Positions 7,185 to 13,194 of a stretch of 13,194 nt of DNA are shown here, piece after piece (position 1 is the stretch's first letter; the number at the start of each line of letters is the position of its first letter). The notes below the pieces were generated by a model. It was not told where the DNA came from and made no database searches. It saw nothing but the letters and a program-made list of their open reading frames with translations. A program made the translations under genes and the position numbers. The stretch covers positions 1-13,194 of the forward strand of contig SLPR01000404.1 in NCBI GenBank assembly GCA_007131895.1, read 5' to 3'. This DNA comes from Bacteroidales bacterium. Its GTDB lineage: Bacteria > Bacteroidota > Bacteroidia > Bacteroidales > UBA7960.

Positions 7185-8330
7185 CTAAGGGAGCATTACG
7201 GCATTGTGCATGATTACTATTTCACCTTCATGTAAGCCTTCCAGAATTACAAGTTTATTATCGATCATTTCGCCGGTTGTTACCTCCCTCATTTCGAAAG
7301 TATAGGGTTGGCTCTGCACATATACATAGCTGAAATCTCTTCTTTGCAACACGGCCCTGGGCTCAAGCACCACATGGGGTGCAGGTGCAGAATGAAACCG
7401 GACATTAGCAAACATCCCGGGCTTGAGTTTTCTGTCTTCATTGTCAAATTCTACTCTGACCCTTGTGGTGCGGGTTTCTTCATCAAGAATGTCGCTGACA
7501 AACAAAACGGTTCCTTCATAAACATCTCCCGGATAAGCTGTAAATCTTGCCGTAACATCATCTCCGGTGTTCACAAATCGAATATCCTTTTCCTGTATGC
7601 GTGCAGTAACCCACACACTACTCAGGTCGGCAATGATCAAAAGGGGTTCTTCGGGTTCGGAAATAAATTCACCGGGAGCCACTTGCAGGTCAACGACCCT
7701 GCCATTAATGGGAGAACGAATTATCAGCGGCTTACCCACATGGTCTTCTTCCAGTCCCAGAATCTGCATTTTAAGCCGGGTTCCCTGCATCTCGCTTTCT
7801 GCAATCTCGTATTCAGTGCGTGCTTCTTCAAGCTCACGCAAAGGGGTAATTCCTCGTTCATGAAGGTCTTCTTTGCGTCGTAAATCCCTCTCTGCCTGCA
7901 CCAAAGAACTGCGTGCACTCACAAACTCTGTCTGAACCTCAGCCACATCGGGCGAATAAATTTCAAACAGCGGTTGCCCTGCCCGCACACTTTGCCCCAT
8001 ACTCACAAAGAGCTCTACAATGCGCCCACCGGCAGGGGGGTAAATATTAGCCCGTTTGGAAGGGTTGGCCTCCACAGTTGCTGGTGCAGACACCTCTCGC
8101 CTTACGGTTTCCACCTGCACCTCCCCCACCTGAATGCTTTGACGAATGGGAGATGTTTCAGGTAAAAATACCTTACCATCTATCCGAACGTATTGAGCCG
8201 GAGCTTCGGGTTCGGGCATATCCCGCCTCAGCTGCGGAATGATTACTACCAGTAAAAGCAAAGCAATTACTACCACAAGGATTATATTGCGATTGCGTGT
8301 TGTTTGGGAATTTTTCTTTGTTTCTGACAT
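7185..8330 (-). CDS. CzcB/CusB-like periplasmic adaptor of RND metal efflux
   Basis: A membrane fusion protein that links the inner-membrane RND pump to the outer-membrane channel in a metal exporter. The 381-residue product is intact. An N-terminal anchor helix (about 15-33) holds it in the inner membrane, with no lipobox Cys. The first lipoyl half-motif is YPPAGGRIVELFVSMGQSVRAGQPLFEI (97-124). A helical hairpin follows (about 127-190), then the second lipoyl half RSPINGRVVDLQVAPGEFI (205-223). The beta-barrel domain (about 237-312) contains LSSVWVTARIQEKDI and KLKPGMFANVRF, and a membrane-proximal domain (about 318-381) ends GLHEGEIVIMHNAV. No His-rich metal-binding N-terminus is present. 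It is the first gene of the set, with the pump and channel downstream, both of which carry single-base lesions. The exact metal cannot be told; Co/Zn/Cd/Ni or Cu/Ag are candidates from the family. Confidence 0.92.
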   Translation of the reverse strand: MSETKKNSQTTRNRNIILVVVIALLLLVVIIPQLRRDMPEPEAPAQYVRIDGKVFLPETSPIRQSIQVGEVQVETVRREVSAPATVEANPSKRANIYPPAGGRIVELFVSMGQSVRAGQPLFEIYSPDVAEVQTEFVSARSSLVQAERDLRRKEDLHERGITPLRELEEARTEYEIAESEMQGTRLKMQILGLEEDHVGKPLIIRSPINGRVVDLQVAPGEFISEPEEPLLIIADLSSVWVTARIQEKDIRFVNTGDDVTARFTAYPGDVYEGTVLFVSDILDEETRTTRVRVEFDNEDRKLKPGMFANVRFHSAPAPHVVLEPRAVLQRRDFSYVYVQSQPYTFEMREVTTGEMIDNKLVILEGLHEGEIVIMHNAVMLP

Positions 8331-8486
8331 CTTATTATTGGGTTATTGGGTTATTCGTTATTGAGATTCTCTGCCTAATTTTTAAAACGACAGGGAGTCG
8401 ATTGGGATTTTTAATTATGAATTATGGATTATTTAATATGCATCCATCATTCATCATCCATAATTCATCATTCAATCAACCATCTA
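8331..8486. repeat. Gap with octamer repeat and 13-bp inverted repeat between mgtE and adaptor
   Basis: GGGTTATT occurs twice at 8340-8355, starting 10 bp upstream of the adaptor ATG, followed by CGTTATTGAG. Further upstream, ATGAATTATGGAT (8417-8429) and its exact reverse complement ATCCATAATTCAT (8456-8468) form a 13-bp inverted repeat with a 26-nt spacer. The inverted repeat could fold downstream of mgtE, but no T-tract supports a terminator. I found no TAnnTTTG box, so the adaptor promoter is not identified. Confidence 0.75.
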
Positions 8487-9866
8487 CTAAAAGAACATCA
8501 ACGTTGCCATTCCAAAATAAATCAGCAGTCCGGTAATATCCACCATGGTGGTAATGGCGGGGCTTGCGGCTACGGCGGGGTCGCCTCCCAATCGTTTCAC
8601 TATAAGAGGAAGTGCTGCTCCCAGGATGGTAGAGGTAATCACCTGGAGGGAAAGTGCTGAAGAAATGCCAATAGCCAAATATAAAAGGCTGAATTGCTCG
8701 GGCACTTCTGTTTCCCATGACAGGAACAATATTTTTCCAAATGCAATTACCCCCAGTACCAATGCCAGCATGATAGATATTCTGGCCTCCTTGTAGAGTA
8801 TGGAAAACCAGTTTTTTAAAGTCACCTGTCCGAGCGCCAGGGCCCTGATTACTACTGTAGCAGCCTGACTTCCGGTATTACCGCCGGTATCGGCTACCAT
8901 GGGCATATAAAGCGCAAGGATGATAAGAGCTGAAAGGGCCTCTTCATAGGCATGTATAATCATACCGGAAATCAATCCTATTACCGCCAGCGATGACAGC
9001 CATACCACCCTTTTACGAAAATGGCCAAGAACTCCCGTTTGGGTATAATTAAGTATTTCACTGCCAGGAACAATTCCCATGAATTTCTCCATATCTTCGG
9101 TATGCTCAGCACGAATTACCTCAATGGCGTCATCGTGATGCACAATTCCCATTAACTGTTTCTCGTCATTTAATACAGGAATGGCTACAAGATCATACTT
9201 TTCTATTTTTTGTGCCACCGACTCGCGGTCTTCATCAAGAGTAGAATATGCAAATTCGCGATAAATGATATCAGAAACCAGCGTCTCAGGGTTTGCCAGG
9301 ATAAGATCTTTCAAAGTCAGAAACCCCTGAAGCTTCATTTCACTGTCAACGGCATAGATGTAGTACACCATTTTGTTGGAAGGGGCGTCGATGCGCACCT
9401 TGTCGATGGCCTGGGCGCAGGTGCGGTTTTCGCGAACAGTGGCAAAGTCAGTACTCATGATACCACCCGCAGTTTCGGGGTCATAGGAGCTGAGCTTCAA
9501 CACATCTTCCCTGGTCGTTTTGGAAAGATAAGGCAGAAAGGATATTTGTTCTTGCTGGGTAAAATGCTGATAAAGGTCGGCCCGGCTGTCAGACACCATG
9601 TTTTCGAATATCCGGGCAAAGCGTTTGCGGCTGGTATGCTGAAAATAATCGAGCTGACGGGTCATGTCGAACTCTGAAAATATCAAACCCTGCTGCTCAG
9701 GAGTAAACAAAGGCATTACATCGATAAGATGTTCGTTTTCCAGCTCCTGCAAGATCTCACCAACCTCTACCACAGGCATTTTCTGCAGCATCGGAACAAG
9801 TTCTTTCGCCTTATCCTTATCAGAAAGTTCTTCTATCCAGATGATTTTTTCGTCGTTGAGTTGCAT
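8487..9866 (-). CDS. mgtE: MgtE-type magnesium channel/transporter
   Basis: A Mg2+-gated Mg2+ channel of the inner membrane; the 459-residue length fits the family. The cytoplasmic N-domain (about 20-125) is the MgtE_N superhelical gate. Two CBS domains follow (about 133-255; YDPETAGGIMSTDFATV at 128-144 is the usual first-CBS entry). The plug-like linker covers about 256-282 and the membrane domain 285-459 with five helices. The pore signature YMPMVADTGGNTGSQAATV (320-338) and GGDPAVAASPAITTMVD (427-443) are intact; Asp443, 16 residues from the C-terminus, corresponds to the pore Asp432 of Thermus MgtE. The ATG at 9866 fits the N-terminus. The neighbouring upstream gene is mgtC, so the two probably share magnesium stress physiology, although the 231-bp gap between them argues for separate control. 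No M-box riboswitch is recognisable upstream. Confidence 0.96.
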   Translation of the reverse strand: MQLNDEKIIWIEELSDKDKAKELVPMLQKMPVVEVGEILQELENEHLIDVMPLFTPEQQGLIFSEFDMTRQLDYFQHTSRKRFARIFENMVSDSRADLYQHFTQQEQISFLPYLSKTTREDVLKLSSYDPETAGGIMSTDFATVRENRTCAQAIDKVRIDAPSNKMVYYIYAVDSEMKLQGFLTLKDLILANPETLVSDIIYREFAYSTLDEDRESVAQKIEKYDLVAIPVLNDEKQLMGIVHHDDAIEVIRAEHTEDMEKFMGIVPGSEILNYTQTGVLGHFRKRVVWLSSLAVIGLISGMIIHAYEEALSALIILALYMPMVADTGGNTGSQAATVVIRALALGQVTLKNWFSILYKEARISIMLALVLGVIAFGKILFLSWETEVPEQFSLLYLAIGISSALSLQVITSTILGAALPLIVKRLGGDPAVAASPAITTMVDITGLLIYFGMATLMFF

Positions 9867-10097
9867 ATTGTTCTGATTTATGAATTATGAATTATGAATT
9901 ATGCCAGGGGTCCTTTGGTTTACTATTTTATGTCAGCAAAAAAACTCATGTTTCCTATGCGTACTTGATGAAACAGGCAAGTGTAAGGTTTGTAAAGGCT
10001 GAAAAACAGATGTTGATTTAACAGGACTCGTTTAATTTTATAAGGGCATTTATTCCAAATTCATAATTCATCATCAATAATTCAACATTACAAAATT
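9867..10097. repeat. Intergenic gap bracketed by inverted ATGAATT repeats
   Basis: ATGAATT is repeated three times in tandem plus ATG at 9880-9903, and ATTCATAATTCAT (10059-10071) near the other end is the exact reverse complement of its first 13 bases. About 165 bp of unique AT-rich sequence lies between. The minus strand of the unique part has no clear promoter; TAATGTTG near 10085 matches TAnnTTTG with one mismatch. No gene is visible. Confidence 0.7.
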
Positions 10098-10811
10098 TTA
10101 ATCAGTCTCTCTCCTCAAAACTTCCCATCCAACAAAAGTTACACCTTGTAAAACAGTAAATCGTGCTGCGGCTTTTTCCATGGCATTATCTTTATTGGAA
10201 TGGGATAATATTTCGGCCTGTATGGCAGCCTTTGCAGGACTATCGTCATCCAGACTTTTCAGGGTTCGGAGTTGCAGTTGTTTATCCTGTTTAATAAACT
10301 GCATCAACAAAACCCGTATGTGATTTTCTACTTCCGCCTTGCACCGGATTTCAAAAAGATAGGTTGTGCTAACACTTTCATCATGGGCAATTGGTCTGAT
10401 TTCAAGCCGGGTTCCCAAAGGGCGAAGGGCAAGGTGAATTCCAACTATCGCAGCTGCAGATATAGAGGCTTCCATCAGAAGTCCTGCCCCAGACAAAGCA
10501 CCAACCGCAGCAGAGCACCATATAATGGCAGCCGTATTGAGCCCTTTTACTGTGAGCCCGTCTTTCATGATAACCCCTGCACCCAAAAACCCAATGCCGG
10601 TAACTATCTGGCCGGCAACACGGGATGGATCTGCCATTTCGGTTTCTGAAGTAAGTGAAGATGCCAGTAAAATAAACATAGCTGCCCCGGCACTCACCAG
10701 GGTATTGGTACGTAAACCGGCACTGCGTTGACAGTACTGACGTTCAAAACCTATAGCGGCTCCCAGCAGGATCGCCACTATAAGTCTCAGTACAAAATCT
10801 AACATTTCCAC
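10098..10811 (-). CDS. mgtC: MgtC/SapB family inner-membrane protein
   Basis: A 237-residue member of the MgtC family. In pathogens MgtC supports growth at low Mg2+ and modulates ATP synthase; its role here is not known. The N-terminal membrane domain (about 5-130) shows the signature GAAIGFERQYCQRSAGLRT (17-35), with the conserved Glu-Arg-Gln, and TGIGFLGAGVIMKDGLTVKGLNTAA (71-95), plus about five helices. Residues about 148-235 form the soluble ACT-like C-domain of longer MgtC proteins. The start is GTG 10811 or ATG 10805; a perfect Shine-Dalgarno (TAAGGAGGT, 10824-10816) lies 5 nt before the GTG, so I choose the GTG, but ATG with 11-nt spacing is possible. The gene sits directly before mgtE. 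Its leader carries an intrinsic terminator and a second hairpin, suggesting attenuation. Confidence 0.93.
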   Translation of the reverse strand: MEMLDFVLRLIVAILLGAAIGFERQYCQRSAGLRTNTLVSAGAAMFILLASSLTSETEMADPSRVAGQIVTGIGFLGAGVIMKDGLTVKGLNTAAIIWCSAAVGALSGAGLLMEASISAAAIVGIHLALRPLGTRLEIRPIAHDESVSTTYLFEIRCKAEVENHIRVLLMQFIKQDKQLQLRTLKSLDDDSPAKAAIQAEILSHSNKDNAMEKAAARFTVLQGVTFVGWEVLRRETD

Positions 10812-10815
10812 ACAT

Positions 10816-10824
10816 ACCTCCTTA
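10816..10824 (-). promoter_or_regulatory. Perfect Shine-Dalgarno of mgtC
   Basis: TAAGGAGGT is a full complement to the 3' end of 16S rRNA. It stands out because no other gene in the window has a recognisable one, as expected in Bacteroidota. It decides between GTG 10811 (spacing 5 nt) and ATG 10805 (spacing 11 nt). Confidence 0.8.
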
Positions 10825-10829
10825 CTTCT

Positions 10830-10848
10830 AACAGATACCTCTTCTGTT
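10830..10848 (-). promoter_or_regulatory. Small hairpin between leader terminator and Shine-Dalgarno
   Basis: On the minus strand AACAGA and TCTGTT pair in a perfect 6-bp stem with a 7-nt loop (AGAGGTA). It lies only 5 nt upstream of the mgtC Shine-Dalgarno and after the terminator T-tract, so it could modulate translation initiation. It is short enough to arise by chance. Confidence 0.4.
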
Positions 10849-10852
10849 CATT

Positions 10853-10890
10853 AAAAAAGGCTTTGTGATAGGTTCAACAATCACAAAACC
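10853..10890 (-). terminator. Intrinsic terminator in the mgtC leader
   Basis: On the minus strand GGTTTTGTGAT (10890-10880) pairs with ATCACAAAGCC (10869-10859), giving an 11-bp stem with one G-U pair and a 10-nt loop, followed at once by six T residues (10858-10853). It ends 42 bp before the mgtC GTG and 227 bp after the stop of the upstream lipoprotein gene. It could end that operon, but its nearness to mgtC fits an attenuator better. Confidence 0.75.
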
Positions 10891-11116
10891 TTAACATTTG
10901 CAATTGCCTGATTCGATTGAGTTTATTTTGGTGCAAAATTATTCGTTAAATCTCTTGCAATGATTAGAAAAATATTAAGGTTTTATTAGAAAAGTATTAG
11001 AATACCGGCTGGTATTGTAAAGAGAGGGAGGCTGCAAAACAGAACATATGCAGCTAACAAAACACATTGTTAACTGACCATAATGGCTTTTAGGGTGGCT
11101 CTGTCAGCCGGTACAA
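10891..11116. other. Gap between lipoprotein gene and mgtC leader hairpin
   Basis: Together with the mgtC leader this makes a 305-bp gene-free stretch. It is AT-rich and contains the candidate mgtC promoter (10934-10941), a 6-bp inverted repeat AATACC/GGTATT with a 4-nt loop (11001-11016) and a TACTTTTC box matching TAnnTTTG at seven of eight positions near 10990. No coding frame looks real. Confidence 0.5.
10934..10941 (-). promoter_or_regulatory. Candidate -7 promoter box of mgtC
   Basis: The minus strand reads TAATTTTG, an exact TAnnTTTG match. A TTG lies 16 nt upstream, slightly closer than usual. Transcription from about 10928 would give a leader of about 117 nt that includes the terminator and the second hairpin before the mgtC start. 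Confidence 0.5.
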
Positions 11117-12514
11117 TCATAAATGTGGCTCATGGGAATCAAGGGCATGGTAAGTTATGAAAGTGGTTCTTCCTGAACGCACAGTCAGGTCAAAATCAAG
11201 TCTTTTTCCCACATTCCCATTTGGCAGGACTAACTCGAGGTTGATGTTTTGGTTGCCAGGTGGAAGCTGCATCCTGGTATAATGAATGTTATGGGGCAGG
11301 GTTTGCCAGTTTCGTGTATCAGCCCTTTCGGTAATGGCATTGAACAGGCCGAGTATAGCACCCAGGTTTTCGTTTTCTCTTCTTACCATTTGTTCGGAGC
11401 CTTGCTTAATTGCCAGCCTCAAAAGTGCACTACCCATTTCTCTCAACATACGGTCTTCAAGAGACTGGAAGGCAATTCCGTTAATATCCTGTGCTTCTTC
11501 AAGATAGGTCAATTCAGAATTATTTCTGATCCTTGCCGAATGAAAAACCGGTTTCCTTTCCACAAATTTTGGGAAAGCAACACGCACAACCCTTAAATCG
11601 CCCAAATCTCCGGTGGCACCAGAAGAACCACCCAAAAAAAAGGGGAAGGATACCCCCAGTTGCTCGTTTACAAAATCAACTCTGCCGCCTGCACCCCTTA
11701 CCACTGTGAAATTAATGCTCCATTCGGCCTTCACCGGACCCAATCCATTTTTAAGAAAAACCACCACTTCGCCATTTCCCTTATCCTCATCTGGATGATG
11801 CTGCATCCCAAATTTATTTTCGTAAAGCTCAAGCTGATCAAAAAACCGCATGCGATGAGCCGACCGAAGCAGATCGCGCTTGAGCTGAAGGGGTGGCTCC
11901 AGACCAAAAAGCGAAGTGAAGTCCTCAGCATAGATATTGTAGGCATTTCGGTATGCAATGAAAGCATTGTTGTGATCACCTGCAGCCTCGTATATGATGC
12001 CCATAAGATTATGGATGAAAGCGTCGCGCCGATAGGTATTGTCTCTTTTATTCTGATCTGAAATGGCATTGAGCCGATTATTCAACCTGCGGCATTCTAC
12101 CAAAGCGGCATCCAGATCGCCAAGATGAATGAAATTGATGGCTTTGTAATAATGAATCATCAGCAGCTCAAAATCTTCGCCCCGGTATTCGGTCAGGCGA
12201 GGATTGGCCACAAGGGTAGCTGCTATATCTACAGGGTTTTGCCGGAAATCTTCGGAAGTAATAAAAGCCCGTTCAAAGTATTCGTTGCTTTGACTATAAT
12301 TACCCATATTCTGGTGAACTACCCCCATATTCAACTGAAAAAGCAGGCGGGTACGGCGCTGTTCTGCACGACGATCCTGCTCAAGGCTTTCCTGAGCAAG
12401 TTCGAAACTACCCTGCCGGAAATAGCGGTGAAAGTCATGCTGACTCTGGTAAAAAGAGCGGCATGCTGTTAAAGCAAATACAACAAATATGCCCACCAAA
12501 AACCTCTTTAGCAT
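11117..12514 (-). CDS. COG3014-type TPR lipoprotein
   Basis: A predicted lipoprotein of 465 residues. The signal peptide (1-17) ends in a lipobox LTAC with Cys18 as the lipid site. Residues about 25-200 are helical with TPR-like repeats: LLFQLNMGVVHQNMGNYSQSNEYFERAF (57-84), YKAINFIHLGDLDAALVECRRLN (123-145) and FIHNLMGIIYEAAGDHNNAFIAYRNA (166-191). The C-terminal part (about 250-465) is mixed alpha/beta, with a beta-rich end. The family is uncharacterised but is known to neighbour LpoB-like genes, as it does here (93 bp apart, same strand). That pairing suggests a part in cell-wall synthesis at the envelope, or scaffolding for the LpoB-like protein. The role is inference. The start ATG at 12514 places the signal peptide correctly. 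Confidence 0.85.
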   Translation of the reverse strand: MLKRFLVGIFVVFALTACRSFYQSQHDFHRYFRQGSFELAQESLEQDRRAEQRRTRLLFQLNMGVVHQNMGNYSQSNEYFERAFITSEDFRQNPVDIAATLVANPRLTEYRGEDFELLMIHYYKAINFIHLGDLDAALVECRRLNNRLNAISDQNKRDNTYRRDAFIHNLMGIIYEAAGDHNNAFIAYRNAYNIYAEDFTSLFGLEPPLQLKRDLLRSAHRMRFFDQLELYENKFGMQHHPDEDKGNGEVVVFLKNGLGPVKAEWSINFTVVRGAGGRVDFVNEQLGVSFPFFLGGSSGATGDLGDLRVVRVAFPKFVERKPVFHSARIRNNSELTYLEEAQDINGIAFQSLEDRMLREMGSALLRLAIKQGSEQMVRRENENLGAILGLFNAITERADTRNWQTLPHNIHYTRMQLPPGNQNINLELVLPNGNVGKRLDFDLTVRSGRTTFITYHALDSHEPHL

Positions 12515-12543
12515 AAGATAAAAAATTAAGCAACATCAATAAA

Positions 12544-12582
12544 GGCAGGAATTCCGGAATATGATTAACCCGGAATCCCGCC
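12544..12582 (-). terminator. Strong hairpin between the lpoB-like and COG3014-like genes
   Basis: GGCGGGATTCCGG (minus 12582-12570) pairs with CCGGAATTCCTGCC (12557-12544) with one bulged base and one G-U pair, around a 12-nt AT-rich loop. The trailing minus-strand sequence (TTTATTG) is a weak U-tract. It could attenuate read-through into the downstream lipoprotein gene, process the mRNA, or be an intergenic palindrome. Confidence 0.55.
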
Positions 12583-12608
12583 CTTTTAACTTTCATTCAG
12601 TCCAAAGC

Positions 12609-13190
12609 TTAATTGGTAATGAGTTTTCTGATTTGTTTTTCGCCAATCCACACCTTCTCATTGGTTTCCATATCAGTAAGTTCGATATTAACCTGGTAAA
12701 AGACTACCCTTTGGCGACCTTGCTGATCAACGATTGAATTGATAGTGCCTGTAAACATGTAATCTGCCCCCAGTTCCCGCTGCCATTGCGCCATAGTTTC
12801 GGGTGAGGCAAAAGCCTGCTGATCACCTCGTTCTTCGCGCACCAGCTCGCGAAACTCTCTTCCCTGCACCAATCTGACCATTCCGCTGTTAAGCAGTTCA
12901 CGTTCCATATTGCGCATAAAGGTCTCTGAATCGATATGCTCATGGGTGCGGTTACGAACATCGGCAACAATCAAAACCGGTTGCCGGTCATTACTGGTTT
13001 CAAATCTGGCCAGCCAGGGGCGGCCCAAAACATCATCTACCATTTCCCGGGCTACCAGTCTGGAATCAGAATCATTCCATCTGCCGCTTAAATCATAGGT
13101 AGTAGTTGTGTCTAGTCTTGTTACTCTTCTCTGACAACCTGCCAGCAGAATTATCAATACCAAAATTCCTATAAAACGTAAACTTTTCAT
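12609..13190 (-). CDS. LpoB-like lipoprotein, penicillin-binding protein activator family
   Basis: A 193-residue predicted lipoprotein. The signal peptide ends in the lipobox LAGC with Cys19 as lipid site. A short linker (about 20-70) precedes the LpoB-type domain (about 71-190): VLIVADVRNRTHEHIDSETFMRNMEREL, then ELGADYMFTGTINSIVD and VNIELTDMETNEKVWIGEKQIRKL, all usual for the family. In Escherichia coli LpoB reaches through peptidoglycan to stimulate PBP1b; the Bacteroidota members are annotated by homology only, so the partner is not known here. The ATG at 13190 is almost at the window edge (4 bases remain), so its promoter is not visible. It is followed by a hairpin and the COG3014-like lipoprotein, a pairing often seen in these families. 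Confidence 0.88.
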   Translation of the reverse strand: MKSLRFIGILVLIILLAGCQRRVTRLDTTTTYDLSGRWNDSDSRLVAREMVDDVLGRPWLARFETSNDRQPVLIVADVRNRTHEHIDSETFMRNMERELLNSGMVRLVQGREFRELVREERGDQQAFASPETMAQWQRELGADYMFTGTINSIVDQQGRQRVVFYQVNIELTDMETNEKVWIGEKQIRKLITN

Positions 13191-13194
13191 TGCT

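Noticed and set aside
9867..10097. M-box magnesium riboswitch upstream of mgtE
   Set aside because: No conserved M-box core or terminator-type hairpin could be recognised in this gap.

Overview
The window looks like a chromosomal stretch from a Bacteroidota bacterium, probably Bacteroidia. The grounds are a TAnnTTTG-type promoter box, few Shine-Dalgarno sites, the protein families present, and intergenic gaps full of AT-rich short repeats such as ATGAATT and AATAACCC. This placement is inference. Every supported gene lies on the minus strand, so transcription runs from high to low coordinates. I found no tRNA, rRNA, CRISPR array, transposase or phage gene.

In transcription order the window holds four blocks. 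(1) 13190-11117: an LpoB-like lipoprotein (penicillin-binding-protein activator family) and a COG3014-type TPR lipoprotein, a cell-envelope pair separated by a strong hairpin. (2) 10941-8487: an MgtC/SapB membrane protein and an MgtE Mg2+ channel. mgtC has a leader with a candidate promoter, an intrinsic-terminator hairpin, a second hairpin and an unusually perfect Shine-Dalgarno, which suggests attenuation control. (3) 8330-2471: a heavy-metal efflux system of CzcCBA type in the order adaptor, RND pump, outer-membrane channel. The adaptor is intact. The pump is broken by a one-base frameshift and the channel by one in-frame TAA. These are either real decay or sequence errors. Octamer tandem repeats sit just before all three start codons.

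(4) 2208-1: the most interesting block. A tight three-gene unit (8-bp overlap, then a 2-nt gap) encodes a stand-alone cobalamin-binding protein with the Wx9EH and ExHxxG motifs of the CarH/LitR B12 photoreceptors but no DNA-binding domain; an unrecognised all-helical 153-aa protein; and a cytoplasmic PAS-like histidine kinase that runs off the left edge. A good promoter with a perfect 12-bp palindrome over its -33 region precedes the unit. I propose that it is a B12-based, possibly light-sensing module that signals through a two-component kinase rather than by direct DNA binding. The sensory link is inference from motifs and gene order.

Blocks 2 and 3 together suggest a metal-ion homeostasis neighbourhood (Mg2+ uptake beside divalent or monovalent heavy-metal export), but no shared regulator is visible.
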